Shown here one piece after another: positions 1 through 11,327 of a stretch of 64,000 bases of DNA. Numbering within the stretch: the stretch's first letter is position 1; every line of letters begins with the position of its first letter. The notes beneath the pieces are model-generated. The model was not told where the DNA came from, ran no database searches, and saw only the letters and a list, made by a program, of their open reading frames with translations. The DNA is from Apiospora phragmitis (taxonomy: Eukaryota; Ascomycota; Sordariomycetes; Amphisphaeriales; Apiosporaceae): assembly GCA_038363925.1 (NCBI GenBank), contig JAQQWL010000001.1, positions 1,612,001-1,676,000 of the forward strand, written 5' to 3'. Both the position numbers and the translations under genes were made by a program.

Positions 1-873
1 GTCAAAGTAGGGAGCCCGGATGGTGGCGACGTAGCTCAGGACGTCGGGCTCGGCGCTGCGGTACTCCAGGATGGAGCAGCCATCGCCATCGCCATCGCCG
101 CCGCCGCCGCCGCCACCCGCCACGCCGCACCGCTGCCGCCGCGCGCCAAACTTGGCAAATAAGGATGTGCGGTCGAAGGCGACGCGCCGCTTGCTCATGA
201 CACCTTCCCCCATGTTTCCGTAGCTCCCCGGCGGCACCGAGATGTGCGGGAGGCCCGCCGCGATGGCGTCTCGCTGCAGACCCGTGTTCAGCGCTCGGCT
301 GCGTCCGCCGCCCGTCGGGAAAACGGCCTTCCGGTACCGGTCCGCGCGCCAGCAGTGGTAGCATAAACGCTCGGCTGTAATTAGGTAGAAGAGGTCCCCG
401 AACCGGCCGCAGCATTGGCACTCGGGGCTTCGGACACTCGCCGCGAGCTGCCGGAGACCGAAGCTGCGGCAGCGGAGGTGGAAGACAGCGCCCGCGAGCT
501 GGGGACACGAGACCACCCTTTCGAAGTCTTTGAGGGTCGTCACGATGTGGCCGCACGATTTATTGGTCGCGACAAAGATGAGCAGGGAGCACATGTCGAG
601 GTCCAACAGGATCTGCTGGAGAATCTCGAGGGGCAAGACAGCCAGGGCGCCAAGATCTAGCGGCCATGGCGGGCGATCGCTGAGAGCTCTCTCGTGAGAT
701 CGAAAGAGCCGGACAGGATTGACCTCTCCGGCGGGAGTTCGCCAGTCACCGACGAACAGACCGGGACGAGGGGCGCGAAAGGTGTATTCGTCGAAGTCGG
801 TGACGACTTCACCGCCACTCACTGACACGCAACATTCTTGGGGAGGCTTGCTAGCCAGGTAATCTTCGTCCAT
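1..873 (-). CDS. F-box protein, partial (3' end beyond the window)
   Basis: A frame of 291 codons starts with ATG at 873-871 and stays open to base 1, so the C-terminus lies outside the window. About 75 residues in there is an F-box-like helix pair (LAVLPLEILQQILLDLDM), which in this family binds Skp1 of an SCF ubiquitin ligase. About 80 residues later there is a CxxC...CxxC-type cluster (CQCCGRFGDLFYLITAERLC), common in fungal F-box proteins of this architecture and probably zinc-binding. A Gly run followed by Gly-Asp repeats, encoded by GGC and GAT repeats at about 85-117, makes a flexible linker. No intron is needed in the visible part. The substrate cannot be inferred. Frames on the same strand starting near 556 are out-of-frame shadows. 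Confidence 0.75.
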   Translation of the reverse strand, partial: MDEDYLASKPPQECCVSVSGGEVVTDFDEYTFRAPRPGLFVGDWRTPAGEVNPVRLFRSHERALSDRPPWPLDLGALAVLPLEILQQILLDLDMCSLLIFVATNKSCGHIVTTLKDFERVVSCPQLAGAVFHLRCRSFGLRQLAASVRSPECQCCGRFGDLFYLITAERLCYHCWRADRYRKAVFPTGGGRSRALNTGLQRDAIAAGLPHISVPPGSYGNMGEGVMSKRRVAFDRTSLFAKFGARRQRCGVAGGGGGGGDGDGDGCSILEYRSAEPDVLSYVATIRAPYFD

Positions 874-2061
874 TACTGTACAAGCCAAATTATATGCAAA
901 AGCCTGGTAATGAGAAGGTCGTAAGCAACACGGCTCCAGGGAAAGCTAGGAGCCAGGAGATCAAAGACATATCTCGCCGGGGTAGGTCTTGTCGAATAAT
1001 GGTCAGCCACATACTATAAAGCTCGGGCATTATACAGCACACCAGACACGTGGGATTGCGGGTCTAGATGCTCGACGCGAGGGTCCTTTGCCGGAAAGCC
1101 GGGACTGGACTATGTCAGTGTGAATAGGCCATCATCCCTCGTTGCTTCCCTTTGATAACTCCCGAATAAATCGTGGTGGTTTTCCACAGCCAATCAACAA
1201 CAATGGGGGGTTCTAATCAATAACATGATTGATGGTCAGACGACCGCGCCATTCTCTCTTCCCATGGAGGAGGCATAGCGACGGCTTATCAGCCTGATGC
1301 TTCTGGGCTTCCTAGATAAGGTGAGGTGAATCAAGAAGTAGACCCCGATTTCCTAAGCGATCTAGCTGGCCCCTACCAGTATGCGTGGATGTATGGTGCG
1401 TAGAGATGGTATATTGCCATTGGTCTATTCCATGGTTTTATCTTGAGCCTTGCAGTTGCTCCTTTCGGAGCTCGTATCCCGAGGTCTGATTCGATGGGAT
1501 AGAGTGCATGTGCAACCAAGAGGATGCCCAGAGATCAAGCAGACACACCAGCAATATGTGGGGTGTTTCGAGGAGCAGTCTAGGCCTGCGGAGAAGGCAT
1601 TTCAGAAATACCATTTGGCTTTTGCCAGGTGCACGATACAGATTGCCCCAATACGATGGTGGGCAATTGATTCAGATTGTCACTGGCTCGCTTGGTGATG
1701 GTGTCGAGAAGGCACGTCCCCGGCTCAACGCCTTGGATATCTCGTAACTCAATTATAAGAAGCTATTCCAGAATGGTAAGAGTATAAAATTAGGACAGAG
1801 TTGAGCTTCGAGTGCCATAGAAAGTATTGAATAGAAATCCTAGGTAGCATAGCAAACACATCTTGAGGAGGGCCAGCCGTCATGTCACACCACTGACAAC
1901 TAAGAGCTGATTTGGGGTGACTAATCATTTCCAATTGCATTAGGTACTTGGAGGCCCGTGCGTCTTGGGGATGAATACGCCCACACCCAACTTCCTCCTC
2001 GATGCATCCAGGCCCTTCTCATCAGATTCCTGCATTAGAAAAACACCGAGGCAAAGGAGAA
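874..2061. other. Intergenic region
   Basis: About 1.2 kb between two diverging genes (F-box on minus, JmjC on plus), so it should hold both promoters. Short open frames at 1450-1750 have no recognisable domain, composition bias or splice partner. I see no repeat or RNA gene. Confidence 0.5.
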
Positions 2062-3618
2062 ATGGCTTGCCGCCAGCTCCTACATCTTTGCCGGGATGCA
2101 ACACGTGATATCCGGGAAGAATGTGACGGCCTGCTTGCTGCTGCAGAGACTGAACCGTTCCCCCAGCCTCACCAAAGCCTGCTGGGTTGCGGTCCGGCAT
2201 TAGTGAGTCTCCTGTCTCGACAAGCGTCCGTCTTGGCCACTCTTGAGGAGCTTCCAGACTTCCTTGCCGGCGACTTGTCGATGAAGAGGTTGGAAGACCT
2301 CCTGTCCATCTCTTACTCCAAGTTTTACTGTTTCCTCTTCAAAGATCTGCCCGTGTATTGGCGCCAGCTGTACACCGATGCCAGCATCCTCAAATTCCAT
2401 TTGCTACTCTTGAGGGCAACCAATACTGCTCACTCGGGCCAACAGACTCTACTATTGGACGAAACGGTCCTCGCTGAGCTCGTCAAAACCCTAGACTTGG
2501 CTCTGATATTAGCAGGGGCTGCCGGCGAACAGAGAGGTCGCGTCTGGGTTGGTAAAGCTTTAGACTTATACATGATGCTTGGACATCAACCCAACCAGAA
2601 AAGGCTGTCAATGCAGTCAACCCAGCGAAGCGGGTCAAGCTCGATGAAAAGGAAGATGAGCCAAGTCCGCCGGATGATATGCCCTCCTCTGCCGTCTCCT
2701 TTTCCAGCTTCCAGCCATTTACACCCCCTGTTGAGAACCCCATCCCACGTCGTCCTGCCATGTCTGTTGAGGCTTTCCAGACGTACATGGACAGCCCGTC
2801 AGACCCGACTTTGGGACCTGAGCCGCTGATTTTTACAGATCTTGTTGAAGAGTGGCCTGCCAGGACCACACACCCTTGGCACAAACCCTCCTACTTGCTG
2901 TCCAAAACCTTTGGCGGTCACCGCCTGGTCCCCGTAAGAGATTGGCCGGAGTTACGTCGACGAAGGGTGGGGCCAGAAACTCATCACCTTCGGGTCCCTC
3001 CTGCGGGACTATATCGATCCTTCCTTGTCCTCGGGCCACATAGCTCAGAACGACAAAAGCCCAGCTAGCGAGCAGGTGGCGTACCTCGCGCAGCATCCCT
3101 TGTTCACGCAACTTCCCGCGCTCCGGAACGACATCCTCGTTCCAGATTTATGCTACACATCCCCACCGCCGCACCCTACCGACTCTAGCAAGGACCAGCC
3201 CGAAGTAGACGAGCCCATGCTGAATGCATGGTTCGGTCCACCTGTAACTATCACGCCGCTCCACAATGACCCTTACCATAACCTTTTGGTGCAGGTAGTA
3301 GGGTGTAAGTACGTACGCCTCTACTCGCCTCTCCACACGGAGCAGATGCAAGCCCGCGGCAAGGAAGACGGCGTGGAGATGGGGAACACCAGCTCGCTGG
3401 ATGTCGGCGTCCTCGAAGGCTGGGACCAGCCGGCCCGGGATCAACAATACAGTCCTGAGGAGCAGGGTTCCGAGGAGGCTCTGCGTAAGGCCTTCAAGGA
3501 TGTGCCTTATGTAGACTGCATCCTGAACGCAGGAGATACCCTATATATCCCCATAGGATGGTGGCATTACGTTCGAGGGTTGAGTGTGAGCTTCAGTGTT
3601 AGTTTCTGGTGGAATTAG
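2062..3618 (+). CDS. JmjC-domain oxygenase, JMJD5/KDM8-like (one frameshift)
   Basis: The gene starts at ATG 2062. A 47-nt intron (2552-2598) joins the first exon in frame to the second. The N-terminal ~220 residues are helical. The C-terminal half is a cupin/JmjC domain with the Fe(II) ligands HND (His codon 3262-3264, Asp 3268-3270) and the distal His in WWHYVRG (3565-3567), plus the family signatures FGGHRLVPV, SYVDEGW and LLVQVVG. JMJD5 proteins are 2-oxoglutarate-dependent oxygenases reported to act on arginine or lysine of proteins; the substrate here is unknown. One extra A at 2936-2937 separates LVPV from EIGRSYVDEGW and shifts the frame. With one base removed the spliced frame is 502 codons with no other defect. 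Sequencing error is more likely than a pseudogene, because everything downstream is conserved. Confidence 0.85.
2552..2598 (+). other. Intron of the JmjC gene
   Basis: The donor is GTAAAG and the acceptor CAG. Removing 47 nt joins G and AA into a Glu codon and moves the frame to the one that continues into the JmjC domain. It is at the short end for fungal introns. Confidence 0.7.
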
Positions 3619-4076
3619 ACGTCACTTTCGTGTTAGTGAAGTGAGGTACAAAACCTAGTTTGATGATATAAATATTTCCTGGACTACTTATTAACCCATA
3701 CTCCTACGTGCTTATTGCTTATCTATATAAGCATGAAGATATCTATTCGCCTAACAATATAATACATTAAGAGAACACTGCATATGTAGAAGTCTATAGT
3801 GAATTTATCTATTGGGTAATACGATTCTTGTTTAATGGACTGTTCATTAACTAACTACACGTCGAGGAGAATCACCTCATATTCCCAGTTCCACTGTATA
3901 GGTACTTACAATATAATCGTATATAATGATACCGCAACGTCATGCCGGAGTCTCACAACGGAATGAACGAGAAGACCATTGAGAGTAAACCAAGAAAGTT
4001 AGCAAGACTCTATTGCTATCATACTGTCTCCAACTTCATTCCAAGTAAAATACATCGAATCCTGACATCTTCCAGC
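3619..4076. other. AT-rich spacer between convergent genes
   Basis: About 460 bp between the 3' ends of the JmjC gene and prp22. It is visibly AT-rich, as expected for terminator and 3'UTR sequence. No gene or repeat was seen. Confidence 0.5.
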
Positions 4077-7000
4077 TTAACCCCAAGTGCCACCGCCACC
4101 CGAACGCCCGCCCCGCCTCTGCGCACTGAGCCTCCAGTCGTCATCGGCCGCATACTTGTTATACAGCGGCTGTATGCGCTCCGCCTGCTTCCGCTTGCTG
4201 AGCCGGTCCGTCGGCGCCACCTTGAAAAAGGTCGGCGCCGCCTCGACGAGCCAGCGCGACTCGATGGTCGTGGTGGTCTGCATGTACTCCTTGGTCGTGA
4301 GCACCAGGGTGTGGTAGATGACCCACTCGGCCTGCTTGCCGAACAGGGCCGAGCTCGGGTGCAAGTACACGGGCGTGCCCTCGATGAGCGTCTTGTAGCC
4401 CTCCTGCGGGTCCTTGCGCGCCGAGTTGCGGAAGTAGCCGGCGCAGAAGGCGCGGCGCACCTTCGACGTGTCGCGGCCACAGCTCACGATGGCGTGGCGG
4501 TGGCGCTTCATGATGTCGACGATCTGGTCGCGCACCTTCTTCGCGCGCGTCATGGAGCGGGCCTGGATGAAGTTGTCGTAGCACCAGGGGTTCGAGAAGC
4601 CCTCCCGCTTCCAGCCGTTGTACACGTTGAGCAGCGTCAGGTGGTCGCCCGACGGGTCGTGGAACTTGGCCTTCTTCTGGTCCGCCACCTGCTGCTTCTC
4701 CTTGGGCCGGTAAAAGATGGACGGGATGCTGAGCATGGCGATGATGCTGAGCACCTCGTCCGTGCAGCCCAGGTCGACCGAGGCAACCAGGACCTTGGCT
4801 AGCGATGGTTCCATAGGCAGGTCGGCCATCCTTCTTCCCAGCCTCGTGAGCAACCCCTCGTTGTCTAGACAGCCCAAGGCGTACAGCTCTTCCAGGGCCG
4901 TCAACATCGTGTTGGTGGGTGGAGGGTCCATGAAGTCGAAGTTGAGAAGGTCGTTGATACCCATGGCCTTTAACATTAGAATCGTAGATGACAAATTCTG
5001 TCGTTGAATTTCCGGTATGGTAACTGGAGACATCTCAGTCGAAAACGCCTGCTCAGTATAGAGACGGAAACATTTGCCGGGGCCTGTACGCCCAGCACGA
5101 CCAGCTCTCTGGTTGGCTTGCGCTTGGGAAATAGGGGTAACGATGAGCGCATCCATGCCGAGTTTTGGGTCGTAAGCATTCTGCTTGACGAAGCCAGGGT
5201 CAATAACATAATAGATGTGATCGATTGTGATGGAGGTTTCGGCAATATTCGTGGCGATGACGACCTTACGTTCTCCAGGAGGAGCTGGGTCAAAAATGCG
5301 ACTTTGCTGCTCGTTTGGCAGGGCCGAGTACACGGGCAAAATGTGCAAGTGTGGCACATTCGGAAGAGCTTTCATACGCTCGTGTAGGATTTCACAAGCA
5401 GTGTCGATCTCTTCCTGGCCCGTCAAAAAGACCAATATATCACCAGGGGGCTCTGTCAAGTGGATTTGCATAACCGTGACAAGAGCAGAGTCAAGGTAAT
5501 CCGACTCGGGCTCTTTCGAATACAGGATTTCCAACAGGGAAAGTACGTCCTGGAATCGTGAAGATAGGGCACTCGAAGAAGTAGGAAGAGAAGCGATCAG
5601 CATCTAGCGTTGCCGAAGTTGCAATAACTTTGAGATCTGGCCGGGTTTTAATCGTCTTCTTGAGCAATCCGAAGAGGACATCAGTGGCAATAGTCCTTTC
5701 GTGGGCCTCGTCAAGCATGATAACCGAGTAACGCTTCAGATCGGGATCGACCAAGATCTCTCTTTGCAGCATACCGTCCGTCATGTACTTGATCTTGGTG
5801 GAGGGACTGGTAACGTCTTCGAAACGGATCGTATAACCAACTTCGTCACCAAGCTGGCATCCGACTTCCTCAGCGACACGCTTTGCCACAGACATGGCGG
5901 CCACACGTCTGGGCTGAGTACAACCAATCATACCATTGTTCGCAAAACCAGCTTCCGCCAGGTATTGAGTAAGTTGCGTCGTCTTTCCTGAGCCAGTCTC
6001 GCCGACGACAATAAGGAACTGGTTCTCGTGGACGGCCTTGATGAGTTGACTTCTGAACGCATAGACTGGGAGGGTTTCTCTCTGCTGTTTGATGGTCATA
6101 TTTGTCCGTTTTCCCAGAGGCTCGCTCTTGGCTACTCGTTTCCATTCCGGTTCGGCTTCTGTCTTGGGAGCAATCATCTTGGCCGCATTTCTCAGATCGC
6201 TGGCGAATTTTCTCTGGTCCGGGTTTGCCATCGGGTCGTTCCATTGTGTCGATAGGTCAACGTTCTTTGAATCTGCTTCCGCTGCTTCGACCTCATTTCT
6301 TCGAAGCTCTTTTCTTTCCTTTGCCAGGTTCGTGCCCGACATAGCAGCACGATTCAGTGACCCATCCGGAGCCTTCACCACGCGAATCGGGGAGAGCTCT
6401 AGCGATTGTTTCGTTTGGCCAACCAGGAAAGGTGGTTCTTCGTCACGGACCTCGATATCGATATCCTGTTCCAACTCCATGGCGCTCTCGCCTCTCAGCG
6501 TGGCGTGATAATCCTCTTCCAGGTCAGGATAATCCGAGGCTTTGGCAACGCCGGATGCGATCAGTTGCCGTATCTCCCACCTTTCGGGGGACGTCATCCG
6601 CTTCTTTTGGCGACGAGGCTGAGACGCATACTCCGACAGCGCATCGGCATTCGTGTCTGTGTCTGTATAGCCGCCGTTTCTACCTCCTCCGAGTGCCATC
6701 GAGTTTGCACCAGACCCAGCACCGACCGCTTCGAAGTTCGCACCTGACTGAATCCGAGACTGCGGTACGAGGTCCTGGCCTGACACTTGATCCACTTCCT
6801 TCATAGAGAGGCCTATGCGGTTACCCTCGATCTTGGTAACCTTAACCTTTACATCCTGGCCCTTGGTAAGCAGGTCTGATGGGTGGTTCACTCGTTGGCC
6901 GTCAATCAGCTGTGATATGTGAACCATGCCATCCACCTTCCCGCGAACGCCATGCAGGTTGACGAACGCACCGAAATCCTTGATTCCAGTAACGTGGCCT

Positions 7001-7626
7001 TCGTAGACTTTGTGCAGGACGGGCTCATTGTCCACTTCGGGTACAGGTGGCCGCTTGAAACCGTCATCATCGTAATCATGCCTCCTGTTCTTGCGTCTAC
7101 TTGAGTGGCGGTCGTCATAATCCCGTTCCCGATCCCGCGACCGTCGCCGCCGCCTCTCACGATCCTCGGGGCTCCTCGTACGCTTCCTCGACGTTCTCTC
7201 CCGCTCCGAGCCGCGCTCCTTTGGCTTTGGCTCGAGATCCTCCAGCAATGCAAGTGTATCGTCGATGGCATCGGCTTCGTCGTTGGGGACTGGCTTGTCG
7301 GGTATCGCGAGCCCGGCAAATAGGGATTTCTTCTCCTCGAGCGTTCGGTGATGGTCTTCTGAGCCGTTGGCGCCATTCTGCTGATTCTTCATCTTCGGGT
7401 GCATCGTCCGCACTAGTCGATCAATACTGTCGAACAAACTGTCGGGCCATTTGGCCCCTCCCATGCCGGCCAGCTTCTTCTGGAAGTCATGGCGGTCTTT
7501 GCTTTCTAATCGTTGCGCGATGATGAATTCTGCAAGGGTCTTTTCGCTTATTCCCAGATGGTTTTGCAATTCGGACGTGACTTTGGACACCAGAGATAGG
7601 AGCTCGAGCTCCTCGAAATCGTCCAT
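4077..7626 (-). CDS. prp22: Pre-mRNA-splicing ATP-dependent RNA helicase Prp22 (DHX8), one frameshift
   Basis: DEAH-box helicase that releases spliced mRNA from the spliceosome in the nucleus. ATG is at 7626 and stop at 4077; about 1182 residues with no intron, the usual length for fungal Prp22. In order: an N-terminal helical region, an RS/RD-rich stretch, an S1 RNA-binding domain at about 200-275 (KDFGAFVNL), and the helicase core with Walker [11 protein letters not shown] near 540, DEAH near 640, the SAT motif and [14 protein letters not shown], followed by the HA2/OB C-terminal region. The S1 domain plus DEAH core distinguishes Prp22 from Prp2, Prp16 and Prp43. An extra G at 5531-5532 (residue ~698, between GRTFPV and EILYSKE) splits the frame. 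Because the gene should be essential and both halves are perfectly conserved, this is almost certainly a sequence error. Codon use turns strongly GC3-rich in the last ~700 bases (4077-4790). Confidence 0.95.
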
Positions 7627-9177
7627 AGCTGTTGCCGTTGGTGAGGTGGTTGTGGTCGTCGGCGCGTTGCAGGTCGGGTGTGGAGGGAAAAATAAATGGA
7701 GTCGGCTTCCGCGTTGCAGCTTTGAAATGCACCTACACTTCCTTGTACATGCCTACCTTTCACAGCAACCGAGACTCGTACAAGATATAAGATTTCCCGG
7801 ATGGAGCAAAAGAATAAAAATTAAGATATCCAAGAATGCAGTAGGTTTATTACTGGGAGTTATCTAGTATTTCCGAAAGTTATTACCTCTTGTCTGGTGT
7901 ATAATGTTTTATTTCATTCGAGAAGGAGAATCGCAAGCCAGTTGCGCAGTTGGCCCATGGCCATCAATTGCCCCATCACGACCAGTTATGACACTAGCCT
8001 AGCGACCGGACCTGATTGCTCCAGATTACGTAACGGCGCATTATATGGGCTTACCTTCCAGCTGCCAGCTATTCCGTACCTATCCTATTGTCAGCTATCA
8101 ACCCAACATATCTATGAAATGAACCCAGTCTCTGAGACATGGTTTACTCGGTTCACCGGCTCAGGTGGTTTTGACGACAGAACTTCAAGATACATAAGCC
8201 ACACCCCTCTGGCACAATTACGCCCCTCGCCTCCGGCTATGAGGTAGTTTAGCTTGAATCGTTATAGTCACTATCCGCTCCGCTAGAAGAACAGGTAGAA
8301 TCTATAATGGGCTTCGTTATCTAGTGAGGCATGCCGCAGTTTCGCCGGTGGTGAGGTTTGGGAAGAGAGGAGTTCCCGAACCGTGAACAGGCCCGGTGGT
8401 ATTTAGTATCTGTGCCGGTTCTCAGCAAGGACATTCGAAGTATAAACAGGCGCCAAGATGCCTGCTTCAGTGAAGCACATATCGTCCACTCCTTCAACAG
8501 ACCAGATCGGCGTTTGCATCGCTTCGGCTAAGGTTGCATATAATTAGTTGTATCTCGTTTCCACTCCTTCGAATGCGCCGTACTAGTCCTGTACCGGGCT
8601 GTCCCAATGGAAAGAACAAGGTGAAAGGGGAGGGAGGGCGTTCCCGCGGAAGAGAAAATCAGTAAGGACAAAGATACGATGAAGTGCAGGAATCGGTGAT
8701 TGCTACGAAATATGGTGTACGGCCACGAAGTACTAGATGGGAGATGAAACGCAGGGATGTCCGTAGGTCTCGTGGCGGCGTGGCCTGCACCTACACTTCG
8801 TGATTGGTGAAGGCTTAACAACACCAGCATGCGAGCCACTCATGTGGCGAACATATAGGAGATAGTATCAAGCCTCATTGTTGCTTTTGTCTCCTCTAAT
8901 CCCTCGCTTCTCCTTGCGCCCAATCAGTGGAAGACCCATGCAAGTTACGGTAGATAACACAGCTTATACGCCGGCCTACTGCAACACCCCCTAACGTAAT
9001 ACTTGCAGGGATCCTTTGTGCAGGCCAAGCGATGCTCCTATAGTTTTGCATTCCAGCTGCTCCGGGGCACCAGGTGCATAAGCGGGAGATTCATCATATA
9101 AATACAGCCCTAGGGTCCTCTAGCTAGGCTCGTCGATATCATTGACCGAAGCACAACCCGCAGTTGAATGAATATAA
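7627..9177. other. Intergenic region
   Basis: About 1.5 kb upstream of prp22, presumably including its promoter. Short open frames on either strand (for example 7897-8247 and 8528-8839) show no domain, no codon bias and no plausible splice structure. I see no repeats or RNA genes. Confidence 0.45.
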
Positions 9178-9576
9178 CATCTCCTCTTTCAAGACCGCCC
9201 TAATCTCGTTCCTTGGACACAATGTATTGCAGCCATTGCTGCAAGTGAAGGAGGAATCGCCATATCGGCAACGATTACAGGTCCAAGTTCTGCCAAGCAT
9301 GCCGAGTGGCTGGAAACGTCACCGTTACGAGAAGCATCTGGTAGGCTGTCCCCAATTGACGTAGTTATATATAGGCATGCAAGGATGTATTCATTGATTC
9401 ATGACTGAGCAGACGACAGCAAAAGTGACAGTAGCAGCGAAGACGTTGATGGCAGCGCCGACCGCAGCGACGAAGCTAGCGACGATAGTGAGGGTAGCGA
9501 TCAAAGTAATTTATATGACGAAGATTCCGATGAGGAAGGATCTGACGACGAGGGGTCTGATGACGATTCGGCCTAG
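9178..9576 (+). CDS. Possible 3' exons of an unknown gene with an acidic Ser/Asp/Glu tail
   Basis: One frame runs from about 9178 to TAG at 9574-9576 with a single in-frame TGA (9406-9408). That TGA lies inside a convincing 72-nt intron (9341-9412): donor GTAGGC, acceptor CAG, and a TGACTGA branch-like site. Removing it keeps the frame and joins a mixed-composition stretch (PSSAKHAEWLETSPLREAS) to an extremely acidic tail of about 55 residues (repeats such as DSDEEGSDDEGSDDDSA). I found no in-frame ATG. A TAA lies just before 9178, so an upstream exon would have to splice in, possibly at the CAAG acceptor near 9189-9192. The family is not recognised. It may be the end of a real gene or a decayed remnant. 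Confidence 0.35.
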
Positions 9577-9875
9577 GTTTCACCCTCACCACTACCCTCC
9601 AGACTTTCTCACGGTTCTTCAAGGGTATCGATTCTTGCCAAGTGCTCTTGGTGTGATTTCTGGTTTGCCGATGTCCTGACATTGACTTTACAGTCATGCG
9701 CAAAACTACAGCCATAATCGCTACTTCGTCAGGGGTTGCAAGTCAAAGTTTGTATAATAACATCATTCAGATACCGGGGATCTTAAGATTCAAATCTGAG
9801 AAACTCATGTACATACAGAAAGCAAACTGAGAGTGTCGACTGATATGAGAAAGGGGGAAGCTGGAAGCCTTTTAC

Positions 9876-11327
9876 TCAAGGCTGCTCGTCTTTGTTGCAC
9901 AGGGCCTCCAAGGTTGCGTCGCGATCTTCTCTCACTCTTCGTGCTTCATCAACTTGACCAGCCCGCTCATATAACTGGCCTAACAAGATCAAGCCATTCA
10001 ATAAGTGAGGACCTTGCTTCCCGTCAAGCTTCATGGTCAGCACCAACGACCTCAATACGCACTCGATAGCGTCTGACGTTCTACCCTCGCTCTCGTGCAA
10101 CTTGGCCCTGAATCTGTCCACTGACATTAAAATCCTCGGGTCTCGGGAGTCCTTGTTGTGTGGCGCTGCGATTTCATCTAACACCTGTTCGGCAGAACGG
10201 TTCTTCCCCATTAACAGATACGCGTTGGAAATGTGCAGCTTCACGTTGAAGTAGTACTCGTTGTGGTGTCGATCTTCCCTCTCGGCTCTGGTGCACATGT
10301 TGTGGCCGAGGTCGGCTATTTGCTCGGGACTCACTAATCTCCACCGTAGTAGTCGCATCATGGCGTCCGAAAGCATGTCCTGAACGGCGGGATAAGCTCC
10401 CCCGAGGGTTTTGTGAATTAAATCCACATATGTGAGCAGTATCGTGCTGGCATACGCAAGTATGTTGTCAGGCCGTAGTTGGTGCAGGGCCTGAAATAGG
10501 AGGCGGAGTGGATGCTTCCCCGGCCACGGGAGGTGATCAGCAATCGTTCGGAAATTCCGTAGAAGTTGCCACGCTTTGTCGGAGTGCTTTTCGACAAAGT
10601 AAAGCACCGACGTGTAGAAGAAGAGAAATATCAGTGGATCAGGTCGTTGCAGTTGACTCGGGGCTTCGTTCTGGAACCGGGCCAGTAGCAGCTGAGCTTC
10701 TCGCTCTTTGCCTTCTTCCAGCACCCATGCGGCAGACATCACCGAGGTGCACCAGTTGGGCACCACCTTCTCATACTTCACGCCAGTCTCCGGATCGTAG
10801 GGCCACTCCCCGGACTCGTGAGAACCCCGTACGTGGTGTGAGAGCAGGTGTATGCAGTGTTCCACTAGGCCCAAGTCACTAGGCGGTTCTACCGAGCGAG
10901 GGGGGGAAGCTGCCACCCCTGAACCATGAACCAGTTGCAGCGCCTGCTGCCGCCGATTCTCGGGCAGTCTTCGGATATAGTTCTGGAGCCTTTCTCGGCT
11001 GAGTTGCCTGTCAACGACTTGCGAATTGCGGCTATCTGGCCGGGCATGTCCTAATGCCGCTACAGCCCGGTCGAAACGTAAGTTCTTATTGAGTCCCCAT
11101 TGGCGGAAATGCTTCTTGTACATTGAAGCACTGTGAGATACTCAAGAGGCCCATTGGTCAGTTACGCTTCTATGTTCAAATACGTTACGAAGTGTGGCTT
11201 ACGTTGCGTGGAAATCGAAGTTCTCTTTCATCTCATCGATCAGCCGTGGTAGCGTCATGTTACGGCCAATATAGTACTCGGTTATGATAGCTCGATAGCT
11301 ATTCCACTCACTCCTTGACTGATCCAT
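9876..11327 (-). CDS. Clr5-domain protein
   Basis: Two exons, 11327-11203 and 11130-9876, separated by a 72-nt intron with GTAAGC donor and ACAG acceptor; the product is 459 residues. Starting at 11327 restores the complete N-terminal Clr5 domain (residues ~7-60: W, YI.GR.MTLP, then HATASMYKKHFRQWG across the splice). Starting at the ATG at 11123 would delete most of it. Clr5 domains are found in fungal proteins, some linked to heterochromatin or transcription, and probably bind DNA. The remaining ~400 residues are helical and TPR-like by appearance (regular Leu/Ala/Tyr pattern, ending EALCNKDEQP), suggesting a protein-interaction region. Its targets are unknown. Confidence 0.8.

Noticed and set aside
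1450..1747. Overlapping ~80-codon frames upstream of the JmjC gene
   Set aside because: Short, overlapping in two phases, no recognisable content or splice sites.
2931..2943. Programmed +1 frameshifting as the cause of the frame breaks
   Set aside because: No shared slippery codon or stop-stall signal across sites, and deletions occur as well as insertions; homopolymer error explains them better.
3942..4802. 286-codon plus-strand frame opposite prp22
   Set aside because: Antisense shadow of the GC-rich 3' part of prp22.
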